Source of the DNA: Propionibacteriaceae bacterium UBA6122
GTDB taxonomy: Bacteria; Actinomycetota; Actinomycetes; Propionibacteriales; Propionibacteriaceae
Reading direction: 5' to 3'
DNA length: 52,628 nt
Assembly (NCBI GenBank): GCA_002428365.1
Contig: DIVW01000005.1
Coordinates: 1 to 52,628 of the forward strand
Shown here: positions 1 through 7,764 of the stretch, one piece after another
Layout: the number at the start of each line of letters is the position of its first letter
Position numbering within the stretch: position 1 is the stretch's first letter
Position numbers and translations under genes: made by a program
Notes under the pieces: generated by a model
Told to the model about the DNA's origin: nothing
Seen by the model: only the letters and a program-made list of their open reading frames with translations
The model's database searches: none

Positions 1-58
1 TCGACGGGCTCAGCCAACTGGTGTTCAGTTCCCTGAGCTTGTCGAAGGGTCGACGGGC
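1..58. repeat. REP-like palindromic repeat, family A (copy A1)
   Basis: Two facing modules: TCGACGGGCTCAG at the window edge and CTGAGCTTGTCGA near 34-46, with inner CCAACTG/CAGTTCC arms. The element sits directly after the stop of the minus-strand gene that ends at 60. Related copies lie at 11755-11925, 17157-17266, 25064-25098 and 47250-47275, all in 3' intergenic gaps. Confidence 0.75.
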
Positions 59-59
59 C

Positions 60-914
60 TCAGCGGGGAGTGGCTTGGGTGAAGGTCAGGTTCACTTCGG
101 TGGACTCGGTGGGGGAGCCCACCCACGTGGCCAGACCGCTGGTCGTGTGCGTCCAGGAGTAGCCGCCCAACTGCACTGCGGACAGCCCGAAATCGCCGCT
201 GGCCGCGATTGCCAACTGCGCGACCGCCCAGGCGTCGCGGGTGCTTCGAGCGGTTACCTTCAATCCGGTATCAGTGGTGGCGATGCTCACTTTGTCGCCG
301 AGGGTCTTGGCCAGGAAGGTGCGCATGCCCGCCGCATCGGCCGCGGATGGCTTGCCGACCACGCAGCTGAAGGAGGCCGGAGTCTCACCGGTCAGCGCGC
401 TGGCCAGCGTCCGGGCCTTATCGACGTGCTTGCGGTAGGCCTCGGGATAGCCGCTGCGCTGCACCGCCTGGGCGACATCGTTGATGTCTCTGGTTTCCCA
501 GTTCTTGATCCGCTCCATCTCCCGATAGAACGAGCGGGTGGCATACCAAGGGTCCATGATCTGCTCGATCGTCCCCCAACCCTTGCTCGGACGCTGTTGG
601 AACAGCCCAATCGAATCGGCGTGCCCGTAGTCGAGGTTGCGGATGTCCGACTCCTGATAGGCGGTGGCCAAAGCGATGCTGGCCGCCCGCGGTTTCAGCC
701 CTCGCTTGATCGACATCCCAGCGATCACGGCCGCGTTGCGGGCCTGCTCAGGGTCGACAACCGTGGTGCGTCCGCCGGCGTTCGCCTCACAGCGATCTTC
801 GATCGGTAGCGGCACCTTTTGGTAACCCGACCACAAGACCACTGCGCCGGCGACGATCGCCACCGCCAAGATGATTGCCGTCAGGGTGAGCGCGACTGCC
901 TTGAATAACCTCAC
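60..914 (-). CDS. Secreted/membrane-anchored lysozyme-like (transglycosylase-fold) protein
   Basis: A protein of 284 residues with an N-terminal hydrophobic segment (residues about 5-28) that should anchor or export it. The middle carries AYQESDIRN (Glu88) followed by SIGLFQQRP (residues 101-109). This is the Glu plus GL[MF]Q pattern of the lytic-transglycosylase/lysozyme fold, so a role on peptidoglycan outside the membrane is likely. Relatives in actinobacteria often carry the uninformative label 'heavy metal transporter', which the sequence does not support. The GTG start lies 8 nt after the dapD stop, so the gene is probably co-transcribed with dapD. The catalytic role is inferred from the motif; I recognise no closer family. 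Confidence 0.7.
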   Translation of the reverse strand: MRLFKAVALTLTAIILAVAIVAGAVVLWSGYQKVPLPIEDRCEANAGGRTTVVDPEQARNAAVIAGMSIKRGLKPRAASIALATAYQESDIRNLDYGHADSIGLFQQRPSKGWGTIEQIMDPWYATRSFYREMERIKNWETRDINDVAQAVQRSGYPEAYRKHVDKARTLASALTGETPASFSCVVGKPSAADAAGMRTFLAKTLGDKVSIATTDTGLKVTARSTRDAWAVAQLAIAASGDFGLSAVQLGGYSWTHTTSGLATWVGSPTESTEVNLTFTQATPR

Positions 915-922
915 TGGCCGCC

Positions 923-1849
923 TTAGTTGGCGTGCAGCGCGGCGTTGAGCTCAACCCCGGCGATGCTGCCGCGGTTCTTCGCGATCACGGCACCGGTGAT
1001 CGAATGGCGCAGGAACAACAGGTTCGACTTTCCGCTGAGCTCGGCGGCTTTCACCACTTCGCCGTCCGCCAGGCTGACCTTGGTGCCAGCAGTGATGTAC
1101 AACCCGGCCTCCACCACGCAGTCATTGCCCAGCGAGATGCCGACGCCCGATTCGGCGCCGAGCAGGCAGCGCTCACCGATGGTGATCTGCTCCGACCCGC
1201 CGCCCGAAAGCGTGCCCATGATGGACGCGCCGCCGCCGACATCAGAGCCGTCACCGACGATCACCCCAGCCGAGATCCGGCCCTCGACCATGGAGGTGCC
1301 CAGAGTGCCGGCGTTGAAGTTCACGAAGCCCTCATGCATCACCGTGGTGCCTTCGGCCAGGTGGGCGCCGAGGCGCACCCGGTCGGCATCGGCGATCCGG
1401 ACTCCGCTGGGCAGCACGTAGTCGACCATCCGCGGGAACTTGTCGACCCCAAAGACGGTCACGACGCCGCGGGTCGAGCGCAGCCGCAGCCGGACGTCCT
1501 CGAAGCCGTCGACCGCGCACGGGCCGGCCGAGGTCCACACCACATTCGGCAGCACCCCGAAAAGGCCGGTCAGGTCGATCGTCCGCGGGGCGCACAACCG
1601 AGCGCTGAGCAGATGCAGGCGCAGGTAGGCGTCCGGGACGCTGGCCGGGGGAGCGTCGAGATCGATCTCGACCAGCAGCACCTCGGTGCGTACCCCGCGA
1701 TCAGGGTCGGCATCGGGCGCGGCTACCAGCCCCTGGGGCGGCTGCGTCGAAGCGGCGGCGCCAAGGGCGGGGGCGGGGAACCAGGTGTCGAGGATCTGAC
1801 CAGAGTCGTGAATGGTGGCCAGACCCCAACCGTGGGCGGGTCGAGTCAT
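923..1849 (-). CDS. dapD: 2,3,4,5-tetrahydropyridine-2,6-dicarboxylate N-succinyltransferase
   Basis: DapD transfers succinyl from succinyl-CoA to tetrahydrodipicolinate in the succinylase branch of lysine/meso-diaminopimelate synthesis. The 308-residue protein has the long N-terminal domain of actinobacterial DapD. It then shows a left-handed beta-helix with hexapeptide-type repeats (residues about 170-285, e.g. GTLGTSMVEGRISAGVIVG, then IGERCLLGAESGVGISLG). It opens with MTRPAHGWGLATI. It is divergent from dapE, 72 bp apart, and a minus-strand TAGGCT lies 7 nt before the ATG, so its mRNA is probably leaderless. dapA lies at 12.9 kb. Confidence 0.93.
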   Translation of the reverse strand: MTRPAHGWGLATIHDSGQILDTWFPAPALGAAASTQPPQGLVAAPDADPDRGVRTEVLLVEIDLDAPPASVPDAYLRLHLLSARLCAPRTIDLTGLFGVLPNVVWTSAGPCAVDGFEDVRLRLRSTRGVVTVFGVDKFPRMVDYVLPSGVRIADADRVRLGAHLAEGTTVMHEGFVNFNAGTLGTSMVEGRISAGVIVGDGSDVGGGASIMGTLSGGGSEQITIGERCLLGAESGVGISLGNDCVVEAGLYITAGTKVSLADGEVVKAAELSGKSNLLFLRHSITGAVIAKNRGSIAGVELNAALHAN

Positions 1850-1856
1850 GCTGGCC

Positions 1857-1862
1857 AGCCTA
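1857..1862 (-). promoter_or_regulatory. -10 element of dapD (leaderless type)
   Basis: TAGGCT on the minus strand, 7 nt before the dapD ATG. It mirrors the dapE element at 1909. Confidence 0.6.
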
Positions 1863-1908
1863 CCTGGGCGCGCCCACAGCCCTCAGGTCCACGGTCGGCG
1901 CCGGTCGC

Positions 1909-1914
1909 TAGGCT
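1909..1914 (+). promoter_or_regulatory. -10 element of dapE (leaderless type)
   Basis: TAGGCT followed by 7 nt (GGCCCGC) and the dapE ATG at 1922. No Shine-Dalgarno sequence is present in that gap. Confidence 0.6.
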
Positions 1915-1921
1915 GGCCCGC

Positions 1922-2977
1922 ATGAGCCTTGAGGTGACCGGCGACCTGGTCGAGCTGTTCTGCCAGATCATCGACGTCGAATCGGTGAGCGGCAACGAGG
2001 GGCACCTGGCTGATCTGGTCGAAGGCGCGCTGCGCGAGTTGTCGCACCTGAACGTGACCCGCGATGGCGACACCGTAATCGCCCGCACCGAACTGGGCCG
2101 AGCTGAACGGGTGGTGATCGCCGGGCACCTTGATACCGTCCCGGTGGCTGACAACCTGCCGTCCCGACTCGTTGGTGATCGTGTCTATGGACGTGGCTCG
2201 GCCGACATGAAGGGCGGCGTGGCGGTCGCGTTGGCGTGCGCCGCGCAACTGGTAGCCCCCAGCCGTGACGTCACCTGGATCTTCTACGACCACGAAGAGG
2301 TAGAAGCCGAACTCAACTCGCTGAACCGCATCGCCGCTGAGCATCCCGAATGGCTGGCCAGCGATTTCGCGGTGCTGATGGAGCCGACCTCGGCCACCGT
2401 TGAGGGCGGCTGCCAAGGCACCTTGCGCTGCCGGGTCACCACCACCGGAGTGGCGGCTCACTCTGCCCGCTCGTGGCTTGGGCACAACGCCATTCATGAC
2501 GCCAGCGAGGTGCTTAACCGCCTAGCCGCTTACTCTGCACGCGAGGTTGCCGTCGAGGGGCTGGTCTACCGCGAAGGCCTCAACGCGGTGGCGATCAGCG
2601 GCGGCATCGCTGGCAACGTGATTCCGGATCGCTGCACCGTCACGGTGAACTTCCGCTTCGCGCCTGATCGCGACGAGGCCGACGCCAAAGCGCACTGTCG
2701 CGAAGTATTCGAGGGTTTCGAGGTTGAGTTCATCGACTTCGCGCCGGCGGCCCGTCCCGGTCTGGATCGTCCGATCGCAGTCGAGTTCGTCGAAGCCGTC
2801 GGCGGCCAGCCTCGCGCCAAATACGGCTGGACGGACGTTGCCCGCTTCGCAGCTCTCGGCATGCCCGCGGTGAACTTCGGCCCGGCCGATCCCGGCAAGG
2901 CCCATGCTGACGACGAGTTCTGCCCCGTCGCCGACCTGTTCACCTGCCGCGACGCATTGCTGCGCTGGTTGGGCTAG
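1922..2977 (+). CDS. dapE: Succinyl-diaminopimelate desuccinylase
   Basis: DapE hydrolyses N-succinyl-LL-diaminopimelate to LL-diaminopimelate and succinate. The 351-residue M20-family metalloenzyme shows the metal motif GHLDTVPV (about residue 65), GRGSADMKGG with the bridging Asp, the catalytic Glu pair in YDHEEVE, and a late His in KAHADDEF. The frame is open far upstream, but that part lies antisense to dapD. The ATG at 1922 is chosen because the family N-terminus (MSLEVTGDLVELF) begins there and a TAGGCT -10 lies 7 nt upstream. It is divergent from dapD, which supplies the preceding steps of the pathway. Confidence 0.92.
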   Translation: MSLEVTGDLVELFCQIIDVESVSGNEGHLADLVEGALRELSHLNVTRDGDTVIARTELGRAERVVIAGHLDTVPVADNLPSRLVGDRVYGRGSADMKGGVAVALACAAQLVAPSRDVTWIFYDHEEVEAELNSLNRIAAEHPEWLASDFAVLMEPTSATVEGGCQGTLRCRVTTTGVAAHSARSWLGHNAIHDASEVLNRLAAYSAREVAVEGLVYREGLNAVAISGGIAGNVIPDRCTVTVNFRFAPDRDEADAKAHCREVFEGFEVEFIDFAPAARPGLDRPIAVEFVEAVGGQPRAKYGWTDVARFAALGMPAVNFGPADPGKAHADDEFCPVADLFTCRDALLRWLG

Positions 2978-3001
2978 GCGGATCGACCTGAAGAAGGCCC
3001 C

Positions 3002-5113
3002 TCAAGCCTGGGTGTCTTTGGTGGGGATGGGCGCTTTGGGGGTCAGGTTCCAGGTTTCGGCGCAGGATTCGAACATGTTTTCCATGTTGCAGTCCCTGAC
3101 TCGGGTGGGTGCGGCGTAGTTGCTGTCGAGCTTGAAGGAACGGTCGTTCCAGTAGGTGCCGAGGGCGCTGAAGTCGGCGTGGATTGGGATGCGGCGGGTT
3201 GCGCCGGAGCTTGAGGTGATGGTGTGGGTGCCGGTGGTTTTGTCACTGACCCAGGTGAGGGTGGTGCCGACGGTGATGGGCTGGTCGCCGTGGTTGTCGG
3301 CATTCAGTTTGGGGATGTTGCGGGTGAATGATTGGAACCCGCCGACGATGTTGTCGTCGGGATGAAACTTGCCTGATCCGCTCAGGTCGTGTCTTTCGCC
3401 GCTGGTGCTCCAACTGCCCCAGATTCGGTAGGTGCAGGGGCCGGTGGTTTCGACTTCGGTTGAGAAAATGGTCATTGGGTCGGTTCGGGGCGCTCCGCGG
3501 AAGAAGTGGAGGTCGGCGGTGAGGCGCACGGGGCAGAAGATGTGAGCCTTTCCGCTGCTGTGGGTGTCTTTGAGTACTTGGGCTTGGGAGACGTAGCCGG
3601 TCCATTGGGTCAGTGGTGCCGGGTTGCTTGGGTGGCCGCGGACTTCGACGACGACATCGCCGTAGCTGCCGGGGCTGGCTGAGTCTTGGGGCAGTTTGGC
3701 TTGGATGCTGGTCTCTTTCCAGCCGTCGGGGTATACCTCCAACTTGGTCTCTCCGACGGTGACCGAGCGGTTCTCCGGGCCCGGGTCTGGGCCGAAGCTG
3801 CCCGCGATTTCCAGGTAGCGCTCGCCTGCGTGCGGCACCGAGGACTTCTTGCCGGGGTGAATCACCGCTGACTTGAGGATGCTAGGCACGAGCTGGCCTT
3901 CACCGAAAAGCAGGAGCGTGGCGTGGCGGATGGGGATGTCGTGGACTTCGCCGGAATCCACCATCCACTTGTAGACGTCCTGATACGAGAACGGTCGGCG
4001 GGGGATCTTCTCCTGATCGATGCTGTTCTCGCCCAGCAACCGGGCGAAGTACTTCATCGCGATCCACTCCGCGTAAAACACGCCCACTGGATGATCCCAG
4101 CCGATGACGGTGGGGTTCCTGTCGGCGGCTGCGGCCTTGACGGCCAGGTTGAACTCAGCGCTCTCCACAGTCTCGAAGTAGGCACATGCCGTGAAGTAGA
4201 TCAGGGCGTCCTGGGAGAAGGTCCAATATTTCTGGACGAAGGATGAGGTAATCGACCACACGTAGAGGTCCCCGAAATTGTGAGTGATGATGTTGTCGGG
4301 AATGATCGTCGGAACTAGCAGCCCCTCCTGCATCATCTGAGCGTATTCGTCATAGTTCGCGTTCTCTTCGGCACTCATGTTGCTGCCGTCCCAGAGGTCA
4401 TCAGTGGTGAGGATGTACCTGGTGTTGCCCGAAGCATCGACCTTGGCCCCTCCATGAGTTGCCAGGTGCAGGACGCCCACATCTTTGATCTTCGTCATCA
4501 AATCGCGGACGCGGTTGGTGGCAGGGGACACGGTGTAGTTGGCATCTCTCAGCCATGGCGTGATCGTGCTGGTGACGATCTCGGCCATGTTTCTCCAATT
4601 GAGCACGACCGCGGTCTCGCTGCGGGGGAGGCCGCCGAGCCCCCTCAGCCGAGGAACCCCGACCGCGGACGGAGCGGGGGTCGGCATCGGTGATTGGGCC
4701 TTCGGGTCTTCGTCTTTGGTGAGAACCCAGACCAGGGGGCGTCCGTCTTGGTATCTGGCCCACACCGACCCGTCGGACGATGTTCCAGCGTCGGCGAAAC
4801 CGGGAGTCTTGGCGATGACTGCGAGTAGGGCGGTGGCATCTGCTTTGAGGTCGCCCGTGCGCTGTGGTGACCAGGTCTCAGTAACGGTTCGGGCAGCGGT
4901 ACTGCGCTGCTCGCGAGTCATGGACGACGGCAGGCCGCTGAGGTCGGGCACTTCGGCGCCGGGCGGGTAGATGGTGGCTGGGCCGCCGGGTAGGGCGCCG
5001 CCGGTTCCCGGCAGCGGGACGGTGCAGCCGCTGGCGCCGATCAATAGCGCCAGTGCGACGGTCATTGCCAGGCGTGCCAAGGTGGCCTCGCCCGGCCAGT
5101 TTCGAGCACTCAT
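3002..5113 (-). CDS. Large lipoprotein with CHAT/caspase-like domain and IPT/TIG-like domain
   Basis: The start is ATG 5113, because GGAGGT precedes it and the signal peptide follows; an open extension to 5179 has neither. The 703-residue product has a lipoprotein signal ending in LLIGASGC, followed by a Pro/Gly-rich linker. Residues about 165-380 look like a clan CD cysteine peptidase: a strand (AVVLNW), a second strand (YTVSPA), VLHLATHGG with candidate catalytic His220, and ALIYFTACAYFE with candidate Cys310. Residues about 430-500 resemble an IPT/TIG domain (EIAGSFGPDP ... VVVEVRG). The C-terminal 200 residues are unassigned. It is convergent with dapE. The peptidase role is inferred; the dyad and fold order are visible, but I cannot name a subfamily. 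Confidence 0.6.
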   Translation of the reverse strand: MSARNWPGEATLARLAMTVALALLIGASGCTVPLPGTGGALPGGPATIYPPGAEVPDLSGLPSSMTREQRSTAARTVTETWSPQRTGDLKADATALLAVIAKTPGFADAGTSSDGSVWARYQDGRPLVWVLTKDEDPKAQSPMPTPAPSAVGVPRLRGLGGLPRSETAVVLNWRNMAEIVTSTITPWLRDANYTVSPATNRVRDLMTKIKDVGVLHLATHGGAKVDASGNTRYILTTDDLWDGSNMSAEENANYDEYAQMMQEGLLVPTIIPDNIITHNFGDLYVWSITSSFVQKYWTFSQDALIYFTACAYFETVESAEFNLAVKAAAADRNPTVIGWDHPVGVFYAEWIAMKYFARLLGENSIDQEKIPRRPFSYQDVYKWMVDSGEVHDIPIRHATLLLFGEGQLVPSILKSAVIHPGKKSSVPHAGERYLEIAGSFGPDPGPENRSVTVGETKLEVYPDGWKETSIQAKLPQDSASPGSYGDVVVEVRGHPSNPAPLTQWTGYVSQAQVLKDTHSSGKAHIFCPVRLTADLHFFRGAPRTDPMTIFSTEVETTGPCTYRIWGSWSTSGERHDLSGSGKFHPDDNIVGGFQSFTRNIPKLNADNHGDQPITVGTTLTWVSDKTTGTHTITSSSGATRRIPIHADFSALGTYWNDRSFKLDSNYAAPTRVRDCNMENMFESCAETWNLTPKAPIPTKDTQA

Positions 5114-5277
5114 CAAGACCTCCACCCGCACCCCTACGGGTGGCCGTGCCGGTTGACGTCCGCCCCCAGGGTCAGGCATCGCGGTTGGGGACGGGGTAGG
5201 CCAGCTCGGCCGTTTGGCCCAGGCTAGTCAGCCGCTCAAGGGTGGCCAGCAGTGCTGCCTAACAGGCGACCCCCGGG

Positions 5278-6195
5278 TCAGCGGCGCTGGGCGGTCACCT
5301 TCAGCAGCGCTTCGAGGGTTGCCCCGATCGCCGGCACTGCGGCCGAGCCGCGCAGGTACACCGCGCGCACTCGGCGATCGTTGCCGGAGACGTCAAGGAC
5401 GACAGTGCCCGGCGGTGCCTCCAAGGGCTCCAGCGCCAATCTGGGCTGCAGGGCGATGCCAACGCCCGCGGCTACCAGGCCCAGCACAGCCACCGAGTTG
5501 TCGGTGGCGTGCGCGATGCGCGGGCTGAATCCCTTGGCGCTGCAAGCCGCCAGGAGGTGGCCGCGGCACAACGGGCAACCGGCGATCCAGCGCTCGGCTT
5601 CGAAGGCGCTGAGATCGATCTTCGCCGCACCCGCCAGTTCATGGCTGGCCGGCAGCACCAGCACCGTCGGGTCGGCAAACAGCTCCTGCAGTTCGACGCC
5701 CACCAGGGGTTCATGCGGATCAGCTGGATCGCCGGGATAGGTGAAGGTGAGCGCGATGTCGATGCTGCCCTCAGTCAGCAGCTCCAGCGATTCGGGCGGT
5801 TCGGCTTCGGTGTAGATCAGTTTCAGCCCCGGGTGCCGGGCGGCCAGGGCGGCCATCAGCGACGGCACCACCACCGAGGAGGCACTGGGGAAGCCGGCCA
5901 AGCGAACCGTCCCCGTGGTGCGATCAGCCAGGTGGCCGAGTTCATCTTCAGCGGCAGCCAGTGCGGCCAGCACTGCCGCGGAATGGCGGGCCACGACCCG
6001 TCCCGGCTCGGTGAGTTGGACGCCACGGCCGGTGCGCAGCAGCAGGGGCACACCCAACCGCTTTTCGGCCCGGCGCAGGTGCTGGCTCAACGCGGGCTGG
6101 CTGTAGCCCAGCGCCGCGGCCGCAGCGGTGATTGAGCCGTGTTCGGCGATCGCTCGCACGATCCGGACGGTGTGCAGATCGAGGGCGGCATCCAT
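5278..6195 (-). CDS. LysR-family transcriptional regulator
   Basis: A 305-residue LysR-type regulator. The N-terminal winged helix-turn-helix (residues about 5-65) reads SITAAAAALGYSQPALSQHL, followed by the linker helix and a periplasmic-binding-protein-like effector domain (about 90-295). It is divergent from the class V aminotransferase gene at 6266, its most likely target. A minus-strand TAACAT lies 6 nt before the ATG, suggesting a leaderless mRNA. A 13-bp palindrome (6237-6249) in the gap could be its operator. The effector is unknown. Confidence 0.85.
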   Translation of the reverse strand: MDAALDLHTVRIVRAIAEHGSITAAAAALGYSQPALSQHLRRAEKRLGVPLLLRTGRGVQLTEPGRVVARHSAAVLAALAAAEDELGHLADRTTGTVRLAGFPSASSVVVPSLMAALAARHPGLKLIYTEAEPPESLELLTEGSIDIALTFTYPGDPADPHEPLVGVELQELFADPTVLVLPASHELAGAAKIDLSAFEAERWIAGCPLCRGHLLAACSAKGFSPRIAHATDNSVAVLGLVAAGVGIALQPRLALEPLEAPPGTVVLDVSGNDRRVRAVYLRGSAAVPAIGATLEALLKVTAQRR

Positions 6196-6201
6196 AACCA
6201 G

Positions 6202-6207
6202 ATGTTA
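6202..6207 (-). promoter_or_regulatory. -10 element of LysR gene (leaderless type)
   Basis: TAACAT on the minus strand, 6 nt before the ATG at 6195. Confidence 0.5.
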
Positions 6208-6236
6208 TCAACCGCGAACCGAATCTGCCCTGGTGT

Positions 6237-6249
6237 GATCGATTCGATC
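6237..6249. promoter_or_regulatory. Candidate LysR operator palindrome
   Basis: GATCGATTCGATC is a perfect palindrome around a central T in the 70-bp gap between the divergent LysR and aminotransferase genes. It lies just before a CAGGCT candidate -10 (6254-6259) of the aminotransferase gene. Assigning it to the LysR protein is inference from position. Confidence 0.4.
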
Positions 6250-6265
6250 GAGGCAGGCTGTACAA

Positions 6266-7327
6266 ATGAGCGCCAACCTGAGATCCGCAAAGTCTGGTGT
6301 GAGCGAGCTAGCTGCTCACTTCGACGCTCCGTCGGGCTACCTGGCCGCGGCGAGCAACGGCATTCTGCCGCGGGCGGCAGTCACCGCCATGGTCGCCGAT
6401 CTCGAGCGCTGCGGACGCGGCCAGGTGGCTCCAGCCGACTACGACCCGGTGGTGGCCGGTACTCGCGCGAGCTATGCCGAACTCGTCGGGGTGCCGAGTG
6501 AGTGGGTGGCCATCGGGTCAGTCACCTCCACCCTGGTGGCCAACGTCGCCGCCGGGCTGCCTGACGGTGCCGAAGTGCTGGTTGGCGCCACCGAGTTCAA
6601 CTCAGTGGTGCTGCCCTTTCTGGCTGGCGCTCGCCTGAACGTACGGACGGTGCCGCTGGCCGACCTGGCCGCTGCCATCACCGCCCAGACTGCGTTAGTG
6701 GCCTTCTCGCTGGTGCAATCAGCTACCGGCGAGCTAATCGCCGCCGAGCCGATTCGGGCGGCGGCCCGTCGCCATGGCGCCCTCACCTTGGTCGATCTGA
6801 CCCAGGCTGCCGGCGTGTTGCCGGTGCAGGCCGCCGACTTCGATTTCACCGTCTGCCACAGCTACAAGTGGCTGTGCACCCCGCGCGGGGTGGCCTTCCT
6901 GACGGTGCGGCCCGAGGCGATCTCGCGGCTGGTTCCGGTGTCGGCCGGCTGGTATTCGGCCGATGATCCCTGGCGCAACTGCTACTGGCCCGAACAGGCT
7001 CCCGCCGCTACTGCACGCAGCTTCGACACCGCGCCGGCCTGGCAGGCCTTCGTCGGTGCCCAACAATCCATTGGACTGTTTGCCAGCGCCGACACTGCGG
7101 CGCTGTGGGCACACGCCAGCGCCCTTGGTGATCAGCTCTGCCGCGGCCTTGGCCTACCTGAGCAGCATCGGGCCATCATCAGCTGGCCTGATCCGGAACA
7201 CCGCCAACTGGCCAGGCTGACCGCCGCCGGGTTGCGCGCGTCCGGGCCAATGGGGTTGATACGGGTGGCCTTCCACGTGTGGAACACCGAGGCCGACGTC
7301 GAGGCGGCCCTGACAGCGCTGGCCTGA
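6266..7327 (+). CDS. PLP-dependent class V aminotransferase (cysteine desulfurase/EgtE-like fold)
   Basis: A 353-residue fold-type I PLP enzyme. The internal Schiff-base lysine is in CHSYKWLCTPRG (about residue 199), and the PLP Asp region is LVDLTQAAGVLPVQ (about 172-185). The N-terminus APSGYLAAASNGILPRA is typical of the cysteine desulfurase/kynureninase/EgtE branch. EgtE (ergothioneine C-S lyase) is possible, but no egtA-D genes lie nearby, so I leave the substrate open. It is divergent from a LysR regulator. ATG 6266 fits a CAGGCT hexamer 6 nt upstream; GTG 6299 is an alternative start. Confidence 0.75.
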   Translation: MSANLRSAKSGVSELAAHFDAPSGYLAAASNGILPRAAVTAMVADLERCGRGQVAPADYDPVVAGTRASYAELVGVPSEWVAIGSVTSTLVANVAAGLPDGAEVLVGATEFNSVVLPFLAGARLNVRTVPLADLAAAITAQTALVAFSLVQSATGELIAAEPIRAAARRHGALTLVDLTQAAGVLPVQAADFDFTVCHSYKWLCTPRGVAFLTVRPEAISRLVPVSAGWYSADDPWRNCYWPEQAPAATARSFDTAPAWQAFVGAQQSIGLFASADTAALWAHASALGDQLCRGLGLPEQHRAIISWPDPEHRQLARLTAAGLRASGPMGLIRVAFHVWNTEADVEAALTALA

Positions 7328-7693
7328 TCAGCCCTCAACCGGGGCCAGATACAGCCAGCGCCCGGCGTGCTGGACGAACTGGGACCGCTCCCGGACGAAA
7401 CCGCGTCCGGCTGGGCCACGGAAACGGGCCACGAACTCGACCTGGTCATCGCTGAAATCGACTATCTGTAACCCGATCCAAATGAGCCCCTCGCCGGGCT
7501 CCACTGAAGCCGGACGGGTGCTCGGATGCCAGGTGTCTTCCAGATAGGCGGTGTCGCCGACGGCGAAAGCGCTGTAGCGCGAGCGCATCAACTGCTCGGC
7601 GGTAGCAGCCTCGGCCAGGCCGGCATGCAGGCGTCCGCAGCAGTCGGCGTAGTTCAGTCCGCTTGCGCACGGACAGTCAGCGCCGGGTTCCAT
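7328..7693 (-). CDS. YchJ/UPF0225-family protein with SEC-C zinc motif
   Basis: This small protein of 121 residues begins with the SEC-C-type zinc-binding motif CPCASGLNYADCCGRLHAG (about residues 7-25). The YchJ-type domain follows (AEQLMRSRYSAFAVGD ... YLEDTWHPSTRP). The family is widespread and lacks a firmly established function; SEC-C motifs bind zinc and can mediate protein contacts. It is divergent from the LOG gene. A minus-strand TATCGT lies 7 nt before the ATG. The 3' end abuts the aminotransferase stop with no gap, so the two convergent transcripts meet there. Confidence 0.85.
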   Translation of the reverse strand: MEPGADCPCASGLNYADCCGRLHAGLAEAATAEQLMRSRYSAFAVGDTAYLEDTWHPSTRPASVEPGEGLIWIGLQIVDFSDDQVEFVARFRGPAGRGFVRERSQFVQHAGRWLYLAPVEG

Positions 7694-7700
7694 GAGTCAG

Positions 7701-7706
7701 ACGATA
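7701..7706 (-). promoter_or_regulatory. -10 element of ychJ-like gene (leaderless type)
   Basis: TATCGT on the minus strand, 7 nt before the ATG at 7693. Confidence 0.5.
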
Positions 7707-7751
7707 GTGCCAGCACTACGCCTAATCCGACCGATTCGGCAGCGCGCTGGC

Positions 7752-7757
7752 TAGATT
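7752..7757 (+). promoter_or_regulatory. -10 element of LOG gene (leaderless type)
   Basis: TAGATT, 7 nt before GTG 7765. It supports that GTG over the in-frame TTG at 7756, which lies inside the hexamer. Confidence 0.5.
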
Positions 7758-7764
7758 GCTGATC

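Noticed and set aside
932..1921. Long open frame upstream of dapE, antisense to dapD
   Set aside because: The high GC content keeps the opposite frame open. The DapE family N-terminus and a -10 motif place the start at 1922.
6266..7327. Ergothioneine gene egtE for the class V aminotransferase
   Set aside because: The fold fits, but no egtA, egtB, egtC or egtD gene is nearby and a LysR regulator is not typical, so I left the substrate open.
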